DNA of 64,000 bases from Saccharothrix carnea (GCF_003014735.1 NZ_PYAX01000014.1:121685-185684); one strand, 5' to 3'. Shown: positions 54,536 to 63,908, counted from the first letter of the stretch. Numbers and translations: made by a program. Notes: a model not told the origin generated them from the sequence alone.

Positions 54536-56074
54536 TCAGACAGCCGGCCGGTAGTTGTAGAGGGATGGCACCGCCATGCCCGACTGGGGCGCCGCCGTGA
54601 CGCCGCTGTCGGTCACGAGGGCGTAGGTCATCCGGTAGAACGGGACGAACCAGGCGTTCTCCACGAGGTTCCGGTTGAGGGCCCGCAGATCGTCCCGCGC
54701 CTCCTCGGTCGAGGAGGTCTGGATCTTCGGCACCAGCGCCCGCACCGTCTCGTCGGTGTAGCCGAAGAGGTTGAACGTGCCCGGCAGCACGAGGTCCTTG
54801 ACGACCAACCAGTCGCTGGCCTGCTGCCCGAGGTTCATCACGAAACCGGAGAACTCGCGGTTCTGGAAGACACGCCGCAGCGCGTCGCCCTGGTCGACAT
54901 CCACCCACGTGAGGGTGATCCCGACATCGGCGAGGTCGGACTTGAGCGAGGAGGCGATGGCTTCGGTGACGATGGAGGTCATGCGCGGCATCTTCAGCTC
55001 GAAGCCGTCCGCGTGGCCGGCCTCCGCCAGGAGCCGCTTGGCCTTCTCCGGGTCGTGGGCGTAGTGCGAGTCGAGGGCTTCGTCGTAGCCGAGGGAGTCG
55101 GTGCCGAAGATCTGGCTGGTGACCACGCCCTTGCCCCGGCGGATCTGCTCCAGCATCGTCTTGCGGTCGATCGCGTGGTTGAGCGCCTGTCGCACCTTCA
55201 CGTCGGCGAGTTCGGCTGTGACCACACCGGCGCGGTCGAACAGCAGGATGCCCTGGAAGTCGAAGTCGATCGGGGTCGTCGTCAGCCCGGGGGCGCCTTC
55301 CAGGGCCGCCTGCTGGTTGGCGTCCTGGACGACGGCGGTGTCGATCTGGCCGGTCTTCAGCCCGTTGACGATGGCCGTCTCGTTGTCGAACACCGTCATG
55401 GTGACGCCGTCGAACGGCAGGCGCTCGCCCCAGTAGCCGTCGGCGCGCCGGTAGACCCACTTCGTCCCGACCGTGGTCTGGGAAGCGTCCAGTTCGTACG
55501 GTCCCGTGCCGTCGGGCGCGGTCTTCAGCTTCTCGGCATCGGCGAACGCCGCGGGGTTCGCGATGAGGCCGGCGGCGTCGGACAGGTAGTAGAGGTAGGC
55601 CGGGTCCGGCGCGCCCAGGTGCAGCACGACGTGGGTCGCGTCGACCACCTCCACCTGTTCCAAACCGGACAGCCACTTGGCGTTGGCCCCGCTGCTCGCT
55701 TTGAAGCGCTCCAGGTTCGCCTTGACCGCCGTGCCGTCGAACTGTGTGCCGTCGTCGAACTCGACGTCACCGCGCAGCGTCAGCGACAGCTTCGTCCGGC
55801 CCGCGTCCCAGGTCCACTCGGTGGCCAGCATCGGGCGGTAGGCGCCGTCGGCCTCGCGCTTGAGCAGGGAGTCGTAGGTGGCCTGGAAGAAGGGCAGTGC
55901 GCCGCCGACCGCGGTCACCGGGTCGAGGCTCTGGGGGAAGGTCATCGTGGCGATGTCGAGGATCGGATCGCTCTGCCCGGTCGTCCCGCCCCCGGCTCCG
56001 GTGCACCCCGCCAAGACGAGGGCGGCTACCACGACACCCGCCGAACCGGCGGTCGGGAACCTGCGGATCCTCAT
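54536..56074 (-). CDS. Family 5 substrate-binding ABC lipoprotein
   Basis: A 512-residue lipoprotein; the signal peptide ends ALVLAGC. The fold is SBP_bac_5 (MTFPQSLDPVTAVGG, LATEWTWDAGRTKL, GTGPYELDASQTTVG, KVRQALNHAIDRKTML). ATG 56074 has AGGAG six bases ahead. It is the first gene of the leftward operon that encodes its transporter and a GH20, so the ligand is probably an oligosaccharide containing amino sugars or beta-glucosides rather than a peptide. It is divergent from the TetR gene with a palindromic operator between. Confidence 0.88.
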   Translation of the reverse strand: MRIRRFPTAGSAGVVVAALVLAGCTGAGGGTTGQSDPILDIATMTFPQSLDPVTAVGGALPFFQATYDSLLKREADGAYRPMLATEWTWDAGRTKLSLTLRGDVEFDDGTQFDGTAVKANLERFKASSGANAKWLSGLEQVEVVDATHVVLHLGAPDPAYLYYLSDAAGLIANPAAFADAEKLKTAPDGTGPYELDASQTTVGTKWVYRRADGYWGERLPFDGVTMTVFDNETAIVNGLKTGQIDTAVVQDANQQAALEGAPGLTTTPIDFDFQGILLFDRAGVVTAELADVKVRQALNHAIDRKTMLEQIRRGKGVVTSQIFGTDSLGYDEALDSHYAHDPEKAKRLLAEAGHADGFELKMPRMTSIVTEAIASSLKSDLADVGITLTWVDVDQGDALRRVFQNREFSGFVMNLGQQASDWLVVKDLVLPGTFNLFGYTDETVRALVPKIQTSSTEEARDDLRALNRNLVENAWFVPFYRMTYALVTDSGVTAAPQSGMAVPSLYNYRPAV

Positions 56075-56129
56075 GGGTCACTCCTGTTCTGAGCAGCCGG
56101 GCTTCCTTGCCCGCAAACCGATCCCGCAT

Positions 56130-56149
56130 AACTAACCATGTGGTAAGTT
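56130..56149. promoter_or_regulatory. TetR-type palindromic operator
   Basis: AACTAACCATGTGGTAAGTT: nine-base arms (one mismatch) around a two-base centre, 56 bases upstream of the binding-protein start and 100 bases before the TetR start. It is AT-rich against the background and is the obvious site for the TetR regulator. Confidence 0.75.
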
Positions 56150-56248
56150 CTGCCGGGCGACATGGTAGGCACACCACCACGCAAGATGTCCAGCACGCTT
56201 TCGCATCACCGGCGCCGCCGACCGGGACCCGACCCACGAGGAGACACG

Positions 56249-56905
56249 ATGACGAGCCCGGACCTCGACCACGTCGCCGACGACCCGCCTCCCCCCGCCC
56301 GCCGGTACACCAAGGGCGACCGCACCAAGGAGCGGATCGTCGAAGCTGCCGCGGACCTGTTCTCGAAATCCGGCTACCTCGCCGTGTCCCAGCGGGACAT
56401 CGCCGCCCAGGCGGAGATCACCCACGCGGGCCTGCTGCACCACTTCCCGGGCGGCAAGGACGAATTGCTCATGCAGGTGCTCGAACGACGCGACGCCGAC
56501 GACGCCGTCGTCCTGTTCGACGAGCACCTCGATGCCTGGGGCCACCTCGACCAGACGGTCCGCATCGTCGAGCGCAACGCCCGCACGCCGGGGCTGGTCG
56601 CGTTGTACGCCAAGCTCTCCAATGAGGCCAGCGACGTCAACCACCCCGCCCACACCTACTTCCGCCGCCGCTACGAGATCCTGCGGGAGCACTTCGCGAC
56701 GGTCCTCGGTGAACTGGTGGACCGGCACGGCGATCGGTCCGCCCTCGACCCCGACACGGTGGCGCAGCAACTCATCGCGCTCCTCGACGGGCTGCAGACG
56801 CAATGGCTGCTCGCCCCGGAGACGATCGACATGCGCGCCCGCCTGGTCGACTTCCTCGCCCTGCTCGGGGTGGACACGACCGGCTGGCGCACCGACTCGG
56901 CCTGA
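56249..56905 (+). CDS. TetR-family transcriptional regulator
   Basis: A 218-residue regulator. The TetR N-terminal HTH occupies about residues 25-75: RTKERIVEAAADLFSKSGY, VSQRDIAAQAEITHAGLLHHF. The C-terminal ligand domain is helical and resembles the TetR_C_6 type. ATG 56249 follows GAGGAGA; the frame is open further upstream but runs into the operator. Divergent from the transporter operon and 72 bases upstream of the GH3 gene, it probably controls both directions and is relieved by an imported oligosaccharide or its product. Confidence 0.85.
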   Translation: MTSPDLDHVADDPPPPARRYTKGDRTKERIVEAAADLFSKSGYLAVSQRDIAAQAEITHAGLLHHFPGGKDELLMQVLERRDADDAVVLFDEHLDAWGHLDQTVRIVERNARTPGLVALYAKLSNEASDVNHPAHTYFRRRYEILREHFATVLGELVDRHGDRSALDPDTVAQQLIALLDGLQTQWLLAPETIDMRARLVDFLALLGVDTTGWRTDSA

Positions 56906-56976
56906 GGCGCACCGGCTGCGGCGCACTCGGGCGCTGCGGACGGCCAACCCACCCATCCACGAGGGAGACCGCACCC

Positions 56977-59256
56977 ATGCCCGACCAGATCGACCGCACC
57001 TTGCCGATCGAGCTGAAGGCGTCGCTGACCTCGGGCAGCGACACCTGGCACTCGACGGGAGCGCCGGGCGTCGTGCGCCCGTTCCTGCTCGCCGACGGGC
57101 CGCACGGGGTGCGCCGCCAGCGCGAGGGCGGTGACGCGCTCGGCATCGGCAACAGCGTGCCGGCCACGTGCTTCCCGCCCGCGGTGGCGCTCGGGTCCAC
57201 GTGGGACCCCGCGCTGGTGCGCCGCGTCGGCGAGGCACTCGCCGAAGAGGCGGCCGCCCTGGAAGTGGACGTGCTCCTCGGTCCGGGGATGAACCTCAAG
57301 CGCTCACCGCTCGGTGGGCGCAACTTCGAGTACTTCTCCGAGGACCCGCACCTCACCGGTCGGCTCGCCGCCGCCTACGTCGAGGGCATCCAGGCCGGTG
57401 GTGTCGGCGCGTGCGTCAAGCACTTCGCGGTGAACAACCAGGAGACCGACCGCATGCGGGTCTCCGCCGAGGTCGACCAGCGGGCCCTGCACGAGGTCTA
57501 CCTCCGCGCTTTCGAGCACGTCGTGCGTACCGCCCGCCCCGCCATGGTGATGAGCGCCTACAACCGGATCAACGGCGTCCCCGCGAGCGAGGATCCCTGG
57601 CTGCTCACCCGGGTGCTGCGCGAGGAGTGGGGCTTCGACGGGGTCGTCGTGTCCGACTGGGGCGCCGTCGACGACCGGGTCGCCGCCCTGCGCGCCGGCC
57701 TGGACCTGGAGATGCCGCCGACCGGCACCGACGACGAGGTCGTGGCCGCCGTCGAACGGGGCGAGCTGGCCGAGTCCGCGCTCGACGCCGTGGTGGAGCG
57801 CCTGCGCCGCCTCGAAGCGAGGCTCGGCGGGGCGAAGGAGCCCGTCTCCGAGCAGGAACTGGCGGCGATCCGCGACCGCAACACCGACCTGGCCCGGGAG
57901 GCCGCCGCACGATCGGCGGTGCTGCTGGCCAACGACGGCGTGCTGCCGCTGGACCGCTCGTCGCGGACCTCGGTCGCGGTGATCGGCGAGTTCGCCCGCA
58001 CACCCCGCTTCCAGGGCGGAGGTTCATCCCGCATCGTGCCGACCGGGGTGAGCTCGGCCCTGGACGCGCTCACCGCGCGGTTGGGCACCGACGTCGTCCG
58101 GTTCGCGCCGGGGTACGCCGTGGACGGCTCCGGCGACGAGGCGCTGGCACGGGCCGCGGTCGAGGCCGCCGGCGCCGCCCGGGTCGCGGTGGTCTTCCTC
58201 GGACTACCCGAGCACGCCGAGTCCGAGGGCTTCGACCGCACGACGATCGACCTGCCCGCCGACCAGGTCGGTCTGCTGGAACAGGTCGCCGCCGTCGCGC
58301 CCCGCGTGGTCGTGGTGCTGTCCAACGGCGGCGTCGTGTCGGTGGCCCGGTGGCAGCACCACGCCAACGCGATCCTGGAGGGCTGGCTGCTCGGCCAGGC
58401 GGGCGGCGAGGCGACCGCGGACCTCCTCCTCGGCGACCGCGCGCCCTCGGGCAAGCTCGCCGAGACCATCCCCCTGCGGCTCGCGGACCACCCCTCCTAC
58501 CCCACCTTCCCCGGCGTCGACGGGGTCTCCGTGTACGGGGAGAGCGTCCACGTGGGGTACCGGCACTTCGACGCGGCGGACCGGCCGGTCGCCTTCCCGT
58601 TCGGGCACGGCCTGACCTACACCCGGTTCGAGTACTCCGACCTGCGGGTGGTCGAACAGGCCGAGAACACGTGGGAGGTCGCGTTCTCGGTGACGAACAC
58701 CGGTGACCGCGACGGCCGGGAGGTCGCTCAGCTCTACGTCGGCCCGGCCGAGGGACAGCAGCCGACCCGGCCCCGCGCGGAACTGCGCGGCTTCGCCGCG
58801 CTAGACCTGCGACCCGGCGAGACGGCCACCGTCACGCTGCCGCTCACCGCCGCCGAACTGCAGACGTGGGACGCGCGCGGGCAGCGCTGGACCGTGCTCC
58901 CCGGTGACTACGCCGTGCGCGTGGGAGCCTCCTCGCGCGACGTACGGCTGCGCGCCACGGTGCACAGCGACGGCGACCGCGTGCTGGCGCCGCTCACAGC
59001 GCAGTCCACGATCGCCGAGTGGCAGGCCGACCCCGCGGGGCAGCAGGTGCTCGCCGCGCTCCTCGGCCGGGTGTCCCTGGCCGGTCGGGCGTCGTCGGTC
59101 GCCCCCGAGCTGGTGCGGATGTTCCTGTCCATCCCGCTCGACAAGCTGCGCTCCTTCGGCCTCGGCGTCACCGCCGCGACCGTGGCCGACCTGGTCGCCC
59201 AAGCGCAGGCCCGCCAGGAGGAACTCATCGCCGCCGGCACCTACCGACGCCCGTGA
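56977..59256 (+). CDS. GH3 beta-glucosidase-family enzyme with C-terminal FnIII-like domain
   Basis: A 759-residue cytoplasmic GH3. The N-terminal barrel contains LADGPHGVRRQ, KHFAVNNQETDR and the nucleophile Asp in GVVVSDWGAVDDR. The alpha/beta sandwich domain follows (AARSAVLLANDGVLPLD, EHAESEGFDRTTIDLP with the likely acid/base region), then a fibronectin III-like domain (FSVTNTGDRDGREVAQLYV). The last 90 residues form a helical tail. ATG 56977 has GAGGGAGA. It hydrolyses beta-linked oligosaccharides from the non-reducing end. It is encoded in the same direction as TetR and 30 bases before the GH1 gene. Confidence 0.9.
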   Translation: MPDQIDRTLPIELKASLTSGSDTWHSTGAPGVVRPFLLADGPHGVRRQREGGDALGIGNSVPATCFPPAVALGSTWDPALVRRVGEALAEEAAALEVDVLLGPGMNLKRSPLGGRNFEYFSEDPHLTGRLAAAYVEGIQAGGVGACVKHFAVNNQETDRMRVSAEVDQRALHEVYLRAFEHVVRTARPAMVMSAYNRINGVPASEDPWLLTRVLREEWGFDGVVVSDWGAVDDRVAALRAGLDLEMPPTGTDDEVVAAVERGELAESALDAVVERLRRLEARLGGAKEPVSEQELAAIRDRNTDLAREAAARSAVLLANDGVLPLDRSSRTSVAVIGEFARTPRFQGGGSSRIVPTGVSSALDALTARLGTDVVRFAPGYAVDGSGDEALARAAVEAAGAARVAVVFLGLPEHAESEGFDRTTIDLPADQVGLLEQVAAVAPRVVVVLSNGGVVSVARWQHHANAILEGWLLGQAGGEATADLLLGDRAPSGKLAETIPLRLADHPSYPTFPGVDGVSVYGESVHVGYRHFDAADRPVAFPFGHGLTYTRFEYSDLRVVEQAENTWEVAFSVTNTGDRDGREVAQLYVGPAEGQQPTRPRAELRGFAALDLRPGETATVTLPLTAAELQTWDARGQRWTVLPGDYAVRVGASSRDVRLRATVHSDGDRVLAPLTAQSTIAEWQADPAGQQVLAALLGRVSLAGRASSVAPELVRMFLSIPLDKLRSFGLGVTAATVADLVAQAQARQEELIAAGTYRRP

Positions 59257-59285
59257 CACCCTCGCGACCGCAGCCAGGAGACACC

Positions 59286-60458
59286 ATGACGACCACCTTC
59301 CCCGACGGCTTCCTGTGGGGGGCCGCCACCTCCGCGCACCAGGTCGAGGGCAACAACACCAGCAGCGACCTGTGGGCCGTCGAGAACGCGCCGGACCCGA
59401 TCGTGCCGGAGCGCAGCGGAGACGCCTGCGACAGCTACCACCGGTGGCCCGAGGACCTCGACGTCGTCCGCGACCTCGGCCTCAACTCCTACCGGTTCAG
59501 CATCGAGTGGGCGCGCGTCGAACCCACGCCCGGCCGCACCTCGCGGGCACAACTCGCCCACTACCGCCGGATGATCGAGGGCTGCTTCGAGCGCGGCCTG
59601 ACACCCGTGGTGACGCTGCACCACTTCACCACCCCGGCGTGGTTCCGCGCGGCGGGCGGGTGGACCGCGGAGGGCGGTGTCTCCCGGTTCCGCGACTACG
59701 TCCGGTCGCTGCTGCCGATCCTCGACGGCGTCGAGTGGGTGTGCACCATCAACGAACCGAACATGCTCGCGATGATCAGCGCCATGCTCAAGCGCGGTGA
59801 GCGGCACGAGAACGTGGCCGGCGCCATGCCCCCACCGGACCAGGACGTCGCCGACGCGCTGATCGGCGCACACCGCGCCGCACGCGAGGAGCTCGCCGGG
59901 CTGCCGGGAGTGCGCTCCGGTTGGACGGTGGCGAACCAGAACTTCCAGGCCGCGGCAGGCGCCGAAGAGCAGACCGCGCAGTGGTCCCACTCCCGCGAGG
60001 ACCAGTTCCTCGACGTCGCCGAGGACGACGACTTCATCGGCGTGCAGGCCTACACCCGAGTGGTCATCGGACTTGATGGCCCGCAGGACCCGGAGAGCGC
60101 GCGCAAGACGCTCACCGGCTGGGAGTTCTACCCCGAGGCGTTGGAAGGCGCCGTCCGCCACACCGCACGGCGGGTCGGCACCGCCGTGCCGATCCTGGTC
60201 ACCGAGAACGGGATCGCGACGGCCGACGACGCCGAGCGGGTCGAGTACACCCGCACCGCCCTGACCGGGCTGGCACGCGCCATGGCAGACGGCATCGACG
60301 TGCGGGGTTACCTGCACTGGTCGCTGCTGGACAACTACGAGTGGGGTTCGTGGACCCCGACCTTCGGCCTGGTGTCCGTGGACCGCGAGACCTTCACCCG
60401 CACGATCAAGCCCAGCGCGCGCTGGTACGGCGAAGTCGCCCGCTCCGGACGGCTCTGA
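59286..60458 (+). CDS. GH1 beta-glucosidase-family enzyme
   Basis: A 390-residue GH1 barrel. The N-terminal signature FLWGAATSAHQVEGNN, acid/base WVCTINEPNM and nucleophile ILVTENGIAT are intact, and LHWSLLDNYEWGSW closes the active site. It is about 50-60 residues shorter than most GH1 enzymes. ATG 59286 follows AGGAGA. It probably cleaves disaccharides delivered by the divergent transporter, in sequence with the GH3. Confidence 0.9.
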   Translation: MTTTFPDGFLWGAATSAHQVEGNNTSSDLWAVENAPDPIVPERSGDACDSYHRWPEDLDVVRDLGLNSYRFSIEWARVEPTPGRTSRAQLAHYRRMIEGCFERGLTPVVTLHHFTTPAWFRAAGGWTAEGGVSRFRDYVRSLLPILDGVEWVCTINEPNMLAMISAMLKRGERHENVAGAMPPPDQDVADALIGAHRAAREELAGLPGVRSGWTVANQNFQAAAGAEEQTAQWSHSREDQFLDVAEDDDFIGVQAYTRVVIGLDGPQDPESARKTLTGWEFYPEALEGAVRHTARRVGTAVPILVTENGIATADDAERVEYTRTALTGLARAMADGIDVRGYLHWSLLDNYEWGSWTPTFGLVSVDRETFTRTIKPSARWYGEVARSGRL

Positions 60459-60667
60459 ACGGCCCCGGTGTGGAACGACCACATCACGGCCGCACCGGCC
60501 GGTGACGCGGGTGCCGCCGCTGTCACTGGACAGCTACGCCGCCTGCGGATCCCCGCTGTGCGCCGACAGCGCGGGCGGCACCGACGTCGTGCTGCGGCTC
60601 GGTGCGACCGCAGGTACAAAGTCAGGGATCGCGCATTGCGTCGCACCACGCCTGTGAGGAGCCCTTC

Positions 60668-61978
60668 ATGACCTCGCCCGCAGATCCCGGCGACCAGGCG
60701 GACCCGCCCGCGCGGACTGCGGCTCTCGACACGCGGACGAGCACCGGTGTCATGACCGTGTGGGTGCGGCGAGCGCTCTTCCTCCTGCTGGGGCTGGTGG
60801 TGGCCGTCGTGTTCCTCGTCGTCGTCAGCACCTTCCTCCCAGCTCCGGTGAACGTCGTCGGTGCCACTCTCTCGTCGTTCTCGGCGCACCTCGCCATCTC
60901 CTCCCTCCTCCTGGTCGCGGCGGTCGGGTGGCTGTGGTGGCGACGACGGACCTGGGCACGAGGTGCGCTGGTCCTCCTGGCCGTCCTGTCGCTGGCGGGC
61001 GTCACCGTGATCGGCGGGAGGCAGTTGGCCATGGCCGACCGCGAAAAGGCAGACCTCGACGTGGGAGCGCTGCTGGAGCTCTCGCACGGGAGCGCCTCAC
61101 CCGACGAGAACGTCGACTACCTCCGCTTCGAGGGGCAAGCGCTGTCGCTGTCGGTGTGGCGGCAGGCCGACGGCGACGGAGCCGGCGCACCGGTCATCGT
61201 CATGGTGCACGGCGGGGGCTTCATCTCGAGCTCCCGGCTGGAGGGCACGCCGCCCGCGCACGCGCGCTGGTTCGCCGAGCACGGGTACCTCGTCATCAGC
61301 GCCGATTACACCCTCTCCACCGACCAGCGCCATCTGTGGGACGTCACCGAGCAGCAGATCGGCTGCGCGTTGGCGTGGACCGGGGCCAACGCACGCCGGT
61401 ACGGGGGCGACACCACGCGGTTGATGCTGGTCGGCGACTCCGCCGGCGGCAACCTGGCGCTCCGGGCCGCCTACAAGGGCAACGCCGGTCAGCTCCGTTC
61501 CAGCTGCGGCGGCACCCCACCTCGGGTCGCCGCAGTCAGCGCCCTCTACCCGGTCAGCGACATGGCGCAGCTCTACGCCAACGAACCATCCAGGATCTTC
61601 GCCGAGCGGTATGTCGGAGGGAGTCCTGATCAGTACCCCGAGCGGTACGCGGCCACCACGCCGGCGAACCACATCACCCCTCAGGCGCCCCCGACCCTTC
61701 TCACCATGGGGACCTCCGACTACATCGTGCCGCCCGACGGCACCCGCCGGCTGTACGACCGGCTTCACCGCGGCGACGTCCCCTGCGACCTGGTCGAAGT
61801 CCCCTATGGTCAGCACGTCTTCGACGCCGCGCCCGGCGCGGTGGGCACCCAGGTGTGGCGTCAGGCCACGCTGCGCTGGTTCGCGGATCACGCGCCGGCT
61901 GGGAGCCCGCCGGCACCACGCGGTCCCGGAACCGGCGCGGCGGCGTACGGGCTGACACCCGCCGTCTCCGTGGGGTGA
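60668..61978 (+). CDS. Membrane-anchored alpha/beta hydrolase (HSL-like esterase)
   Basis: A 436-residue protein with three predicted membrane helices in the first 130 residues (RALFLLLGLVVAVVFLVVV, a second near ISSLLLVAAVGWLWW, a third ALVLLAVLSLAGVTVI) and an extracytoplasmic catalytic domain. It has MVHGGGFISSS (oxyanion hole), LVGDSAGGNLAL (Ser nucleophile), and later DYIVPP (Asp) and PYGQHVFDA (His). This is the hormone-sensitive-lipase/BD-FAE layout. ATG 60668 follows GAGGAG. The substrate is unknown. It stands alone 209 bases after the GH1 gene and may act on acylated sugars or lipids at the cell surface. Confidence 0.85.
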   Translation: MTSPADPGDQADPPARTAALDTRTSTGVMTVWVRRALFLLLGLVVAVVFLVVVSTFLPAPVNVVGATLSSFSAHLAISSLLLVAAVGWLWWRRRTWARGALVLLAVLSLAGVTVIGGRQLAMADREKADLDVGALLELSHGSASPDENVDYLRFEGQALSLSVWRQADGDGAGAPVIVMVHGGGFISSSRLEGTPPAHARWFAEHGYLVISADYTLSTDQRHLWDVTEQQIGCALAWTGANARRYGGDTTRLMLVGDSAGGNLALRAAYKGNAGQLRSSCGGTPPRVAAVSALYPVSDMAQLYANEPSRIFAERYVGGSPDQYPERYAATTPANHITPQAPPTLLTMGTSDYIVPPDGTRRLYDRLHRGDVPCDLVEVPYGQHVFDAAPGAVGTQVWRQATLRWFADHAPAGSPPAPRGPGTGAAAYGLTPAVSVG

Positions 61979-62105
61979 CTTGCGAACACAGCCGCACGGT
62001 GTGCCGCCCGACAACTCCGTCCGCCAGGAAGACCGACCTTCGTCCCGGTGATGCCGTCCGACCGGAGGTTCGGCCGATGAGGCCCACAGCCCCAGGTGGT
62101 CTTGA

Positions 62106-62495
62106 TCAGCCCTGGGGGTCGTCCTCGATCACGCCGACCCGCTCCGGGTCTTCCGGGGCGGGCATGTGTCGGATGCTGTCGCTGCCCTTGTGGTCATGGG
62201 CGCGGGTGTACCGGGAATCCAACACCCTTCCCAACTTGTGCGCCGCCCCGGCGTACGCGTCGTCCACGGTGGTCGCGTGGTGGGTGACCGCGACCGGCTG
62301 TTTGCCCCCCGGCCGCGCCTCGATGACGCACTTCTTGTCTTCCGGCTTGCCGCCCGCGTCCTCACTGAGGTGCACTTCCACCCGGGTCAACCATCCGCTG
62401 AACCTGGACAGGCTGCTCTCCAGGTCGGTGGTCACATAGGTGGCCAGTCGTTCGCCACCGTGGATGTTGTGGTCGGTATTGACCTGGATCTGCAT
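62106..62495 (-). CDS. Ribosome hibernation factor-like protein (HPF/RaiA family)
   Basis: A 129-residue protein with the HPF/RaiA fold: MQIQVNTDHNIHGGERL, TRVEVHLSEDAGGKPEDKKC, VTHHATTVDDAYAGAAHKL. It has only the N-terminal ribosome-binding domain and an acidic tail; the C-terminal dimerisation domain of long HPF is absent. GGAAGG precedes ATG 62495; the long upstream frame is ignored. Such proteins sit on or near 30S subunits in stationary phase or stress. It is divergent from a GlsB-type stress protein. Confidence 0.72.
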   Translation of the reverse strand: MQIQVNTDHNIHGGERLATYVTTDLESSLSRFSGWLTRVEVHLSEDAGGKPEDKKCVIEARPGGKQPVAVTHHATTVDDAYAGAAHKLGRVLDSRYTRAHDHKGSDSIRHMPAPEDPERVGVIEDDPQG

Positions 62496-62833
62496 GAGCA
62501 CCTTCCGGAGCGGGACAGCGATGGTCCTGGTCAGTACCACGGGAGCGGCCGGCTCAAACGCGGCGCCGTTCAGCGTGATTCGCCGGTGGTGGAACGCATT
62601 CGCGGACCTCACCACACCCGACCGGCAGGTGCTTCGCGGAGTCCACCGTTTCATCACCGCGCACGCCCACGCATCCGGTACGACGTCCGGGGGGGGTGCG
62701 CCGGTGCCGACGCGGTCGACCCAGCACAGCATCACCGTGACAGGTGTGAAGTCCGTGCGATGTGGGCAACCGGTCCCCGTAACGATCACGCCGCGTCGCG
62801 GGAGTCGGCGTGGCACGAGGACAAGGAAGCACT
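62496..62833. promoter_or_regulatory. Divergent promoter region between HPF-like and GlsB-type genes
   Basis: About 340 bases without a convincing gene. GTTTCATCACCG at about 62649 is reminiscent of stress sigma factor promoters but I cannot fix a matching -10. It must hold the start sites of both flanking genes. Confidence 0.35.
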
Positions 62834-63106
62834 GTGGGCATCCTGGGTTGGATCGTTCTGGGCCTCATCGCGGGCGCCATCGCCAAGGCCGTCATGCCCG
62901 GCAAGGACCCGGGCGGCATCATCGTCACCATGCTGCTCGGCATCGTCGGCGCGATCATCGGCGGCTTCATCGGCCGAGCCATCTTCGGCTCGGACATCGG
63001 CAGCTTCTTCGACCTGAGCACCTGGCTGCTCGCCATCCTCGGCTCGGTCGTCGTGCTCGCCGTCTACCACTTCGCCACCAGCCGGGGTCACCGCGCCCAC
63101 GGCTGA
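62834..63106 (+). CDS. GlsB/YeaQ/YmgE-family stress response membrane protein
   Basis: A 90-residue membrane protein with three hydrophobic helices and the family's glycine-rich segments: LGWIVLGLIAGAIAKAVMPG, IIVTMLLGIVGAIIGGFIG, and a terminal LLAILGSVVVLAVYHF. GTG 62834 follows AAGGAAG; the in-frame codon at 62810 would add eight residues. Such proteins are general stress or transglycosylase-associated proteins of unknown mechanism. Confidence 0.88.
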   Translation: MGILGWIVLGLIAGAIAKAVMPGKDPGGIIVTMLLGIVGAIIGGFIGRAIFGSDIGSFFDLSTWLLAILGSVVVLAVYHFATSRGHRAHG

Positions 63107-63124
63107 CACACCACCGCAGCGCAC

Positions 63125-63152
63125 GGGCCCGCCGGTCACCACCGGCGGGCCC
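63125..63152 (+). terminator. Terminator after GlsB-type gene
   Basis: Twelve-base perfect arms (GGGCCCGCCGGT and ACCGGCGGGCCC) with a CACC loop, 18 bases after the stop. Confidence 0.8.
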
Positions 63153-63242
63153 GACGCTTGTGCCCGACAACGCACGTTCGGCATCTGTCCGGTCCACGAC
63201 CGGGTGCACCTGATCTTCCTGAGCCGAATGGCTTAACGGTGC

Positions 63243-63803
63243 ATGAGCCGATCAGCTTCGGGGCAACCCGATCTCGTGACCGACGCCCATGCCGACCCTG
63301 ACCACCCCCGACGCCGGCCTTTCCCGGACATCGACACCACGACCGGATCGCGTGAGGCGAAGACGGTCACGCAGGACGAGCGCGGCGCCGACGGCCACGC
63401 CGAAGAGGGGCGTGTCGCCGACCAGGCGGAGTTCGAGGTCTCCCTGCCGTGCGACAACCTCGCCGCCGTGCGCCGGCGCATCGGTGACGCGCTACACCCT
63501 CACGACGACGACTTCGTCCACGACGTGCAGCTGGTGGCGACGGAACTGGCCTCCAACGCCTGCGACCACGCCGACGACCCCCGGTACCTGCTGCTGCGCC
63601 GCGAGATCCACCCCGACCGCGGACCCGAACTCGTCGTCGAGGCCCACGACGCGACCCCGGACCGCACCCCCGTCGTCGGGTTTTCCAGCATCAGCCCCCA
63701 CCGCGGCAACGGCATGAAGATAGTCCAAACGATCTGCAACGACTGGGGTGTGCGCCACGAAGACGCCGGCAAGGTCGTCTGGGGCCGCATCCCGATGCCT
63801 TGA
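63243..63803 (+). CDS. RsbW-like ATP-binding protein with N-terminal extension
   Basis: A 186-residue protein. About the first 60 residues are polar, charged and probably disordered; the HATPase domain follows with N box VATELASNACDHA, modified G1 VEAHDATP and G2 HRGNGMKIVQTICNDWGV, ending KVVWGRI. It is the third such intact gene in the window. ATG 63243 is taken although no strong ribosome site precedes it; GTG 63277 would trim eleven or so residues. A regulatory role in stress signalling is inferred from the family only. Confidence 0.72.
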   Translation: MSRSASGQPDLVTDAHADPDHPRRRPFPDIDTTTGSREAKTVTQDERGADGHAEEGRVADQAEFEVSLPCDNLAAVRRRIGDALHPHDDDFVHDVQLVATELASNACDHADDPRYLLLRREIHPDRGPELVVEAHDATPDRTPVVGFSSISPHRGNGMKIVQTICNDWGVRHEDAGKVVWGRIPMP

Positions 63804-63825
63804 TCAGGACACCCCGCGCATCGGT

Positions 63826-63885
63826 CGAGGCGGCGTGGTGGTGTGCGAGGTGCGTGACGCGGGCCGGATCGCGAGCCCGGATTAC
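63826..63885 (+). pseudogene. Short scrap of RsbW-type ATPase beside the IS end
   Basis: The frame GVVVCEVRDAGRIASP matches the G1-box region of actinobacterial anti-sigma ATPases (VCEVRDAGRI-DP). It is cut on both sides, and an IS end begins about 25 bases further on. Confidence 0.45.
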
Positions 63886-63908
63886 TCCTGTGCGCCGACC
63901 ACCCCTAA

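Noticed and set aside
62090..62117. CCCCAGG/CCTGGGG hairpin between the esterase and HPF-like genes
   Set aside because: Only seven base pairs with a 14-base loop, overlapping the HPF coding end; too weak to list as a terminator.
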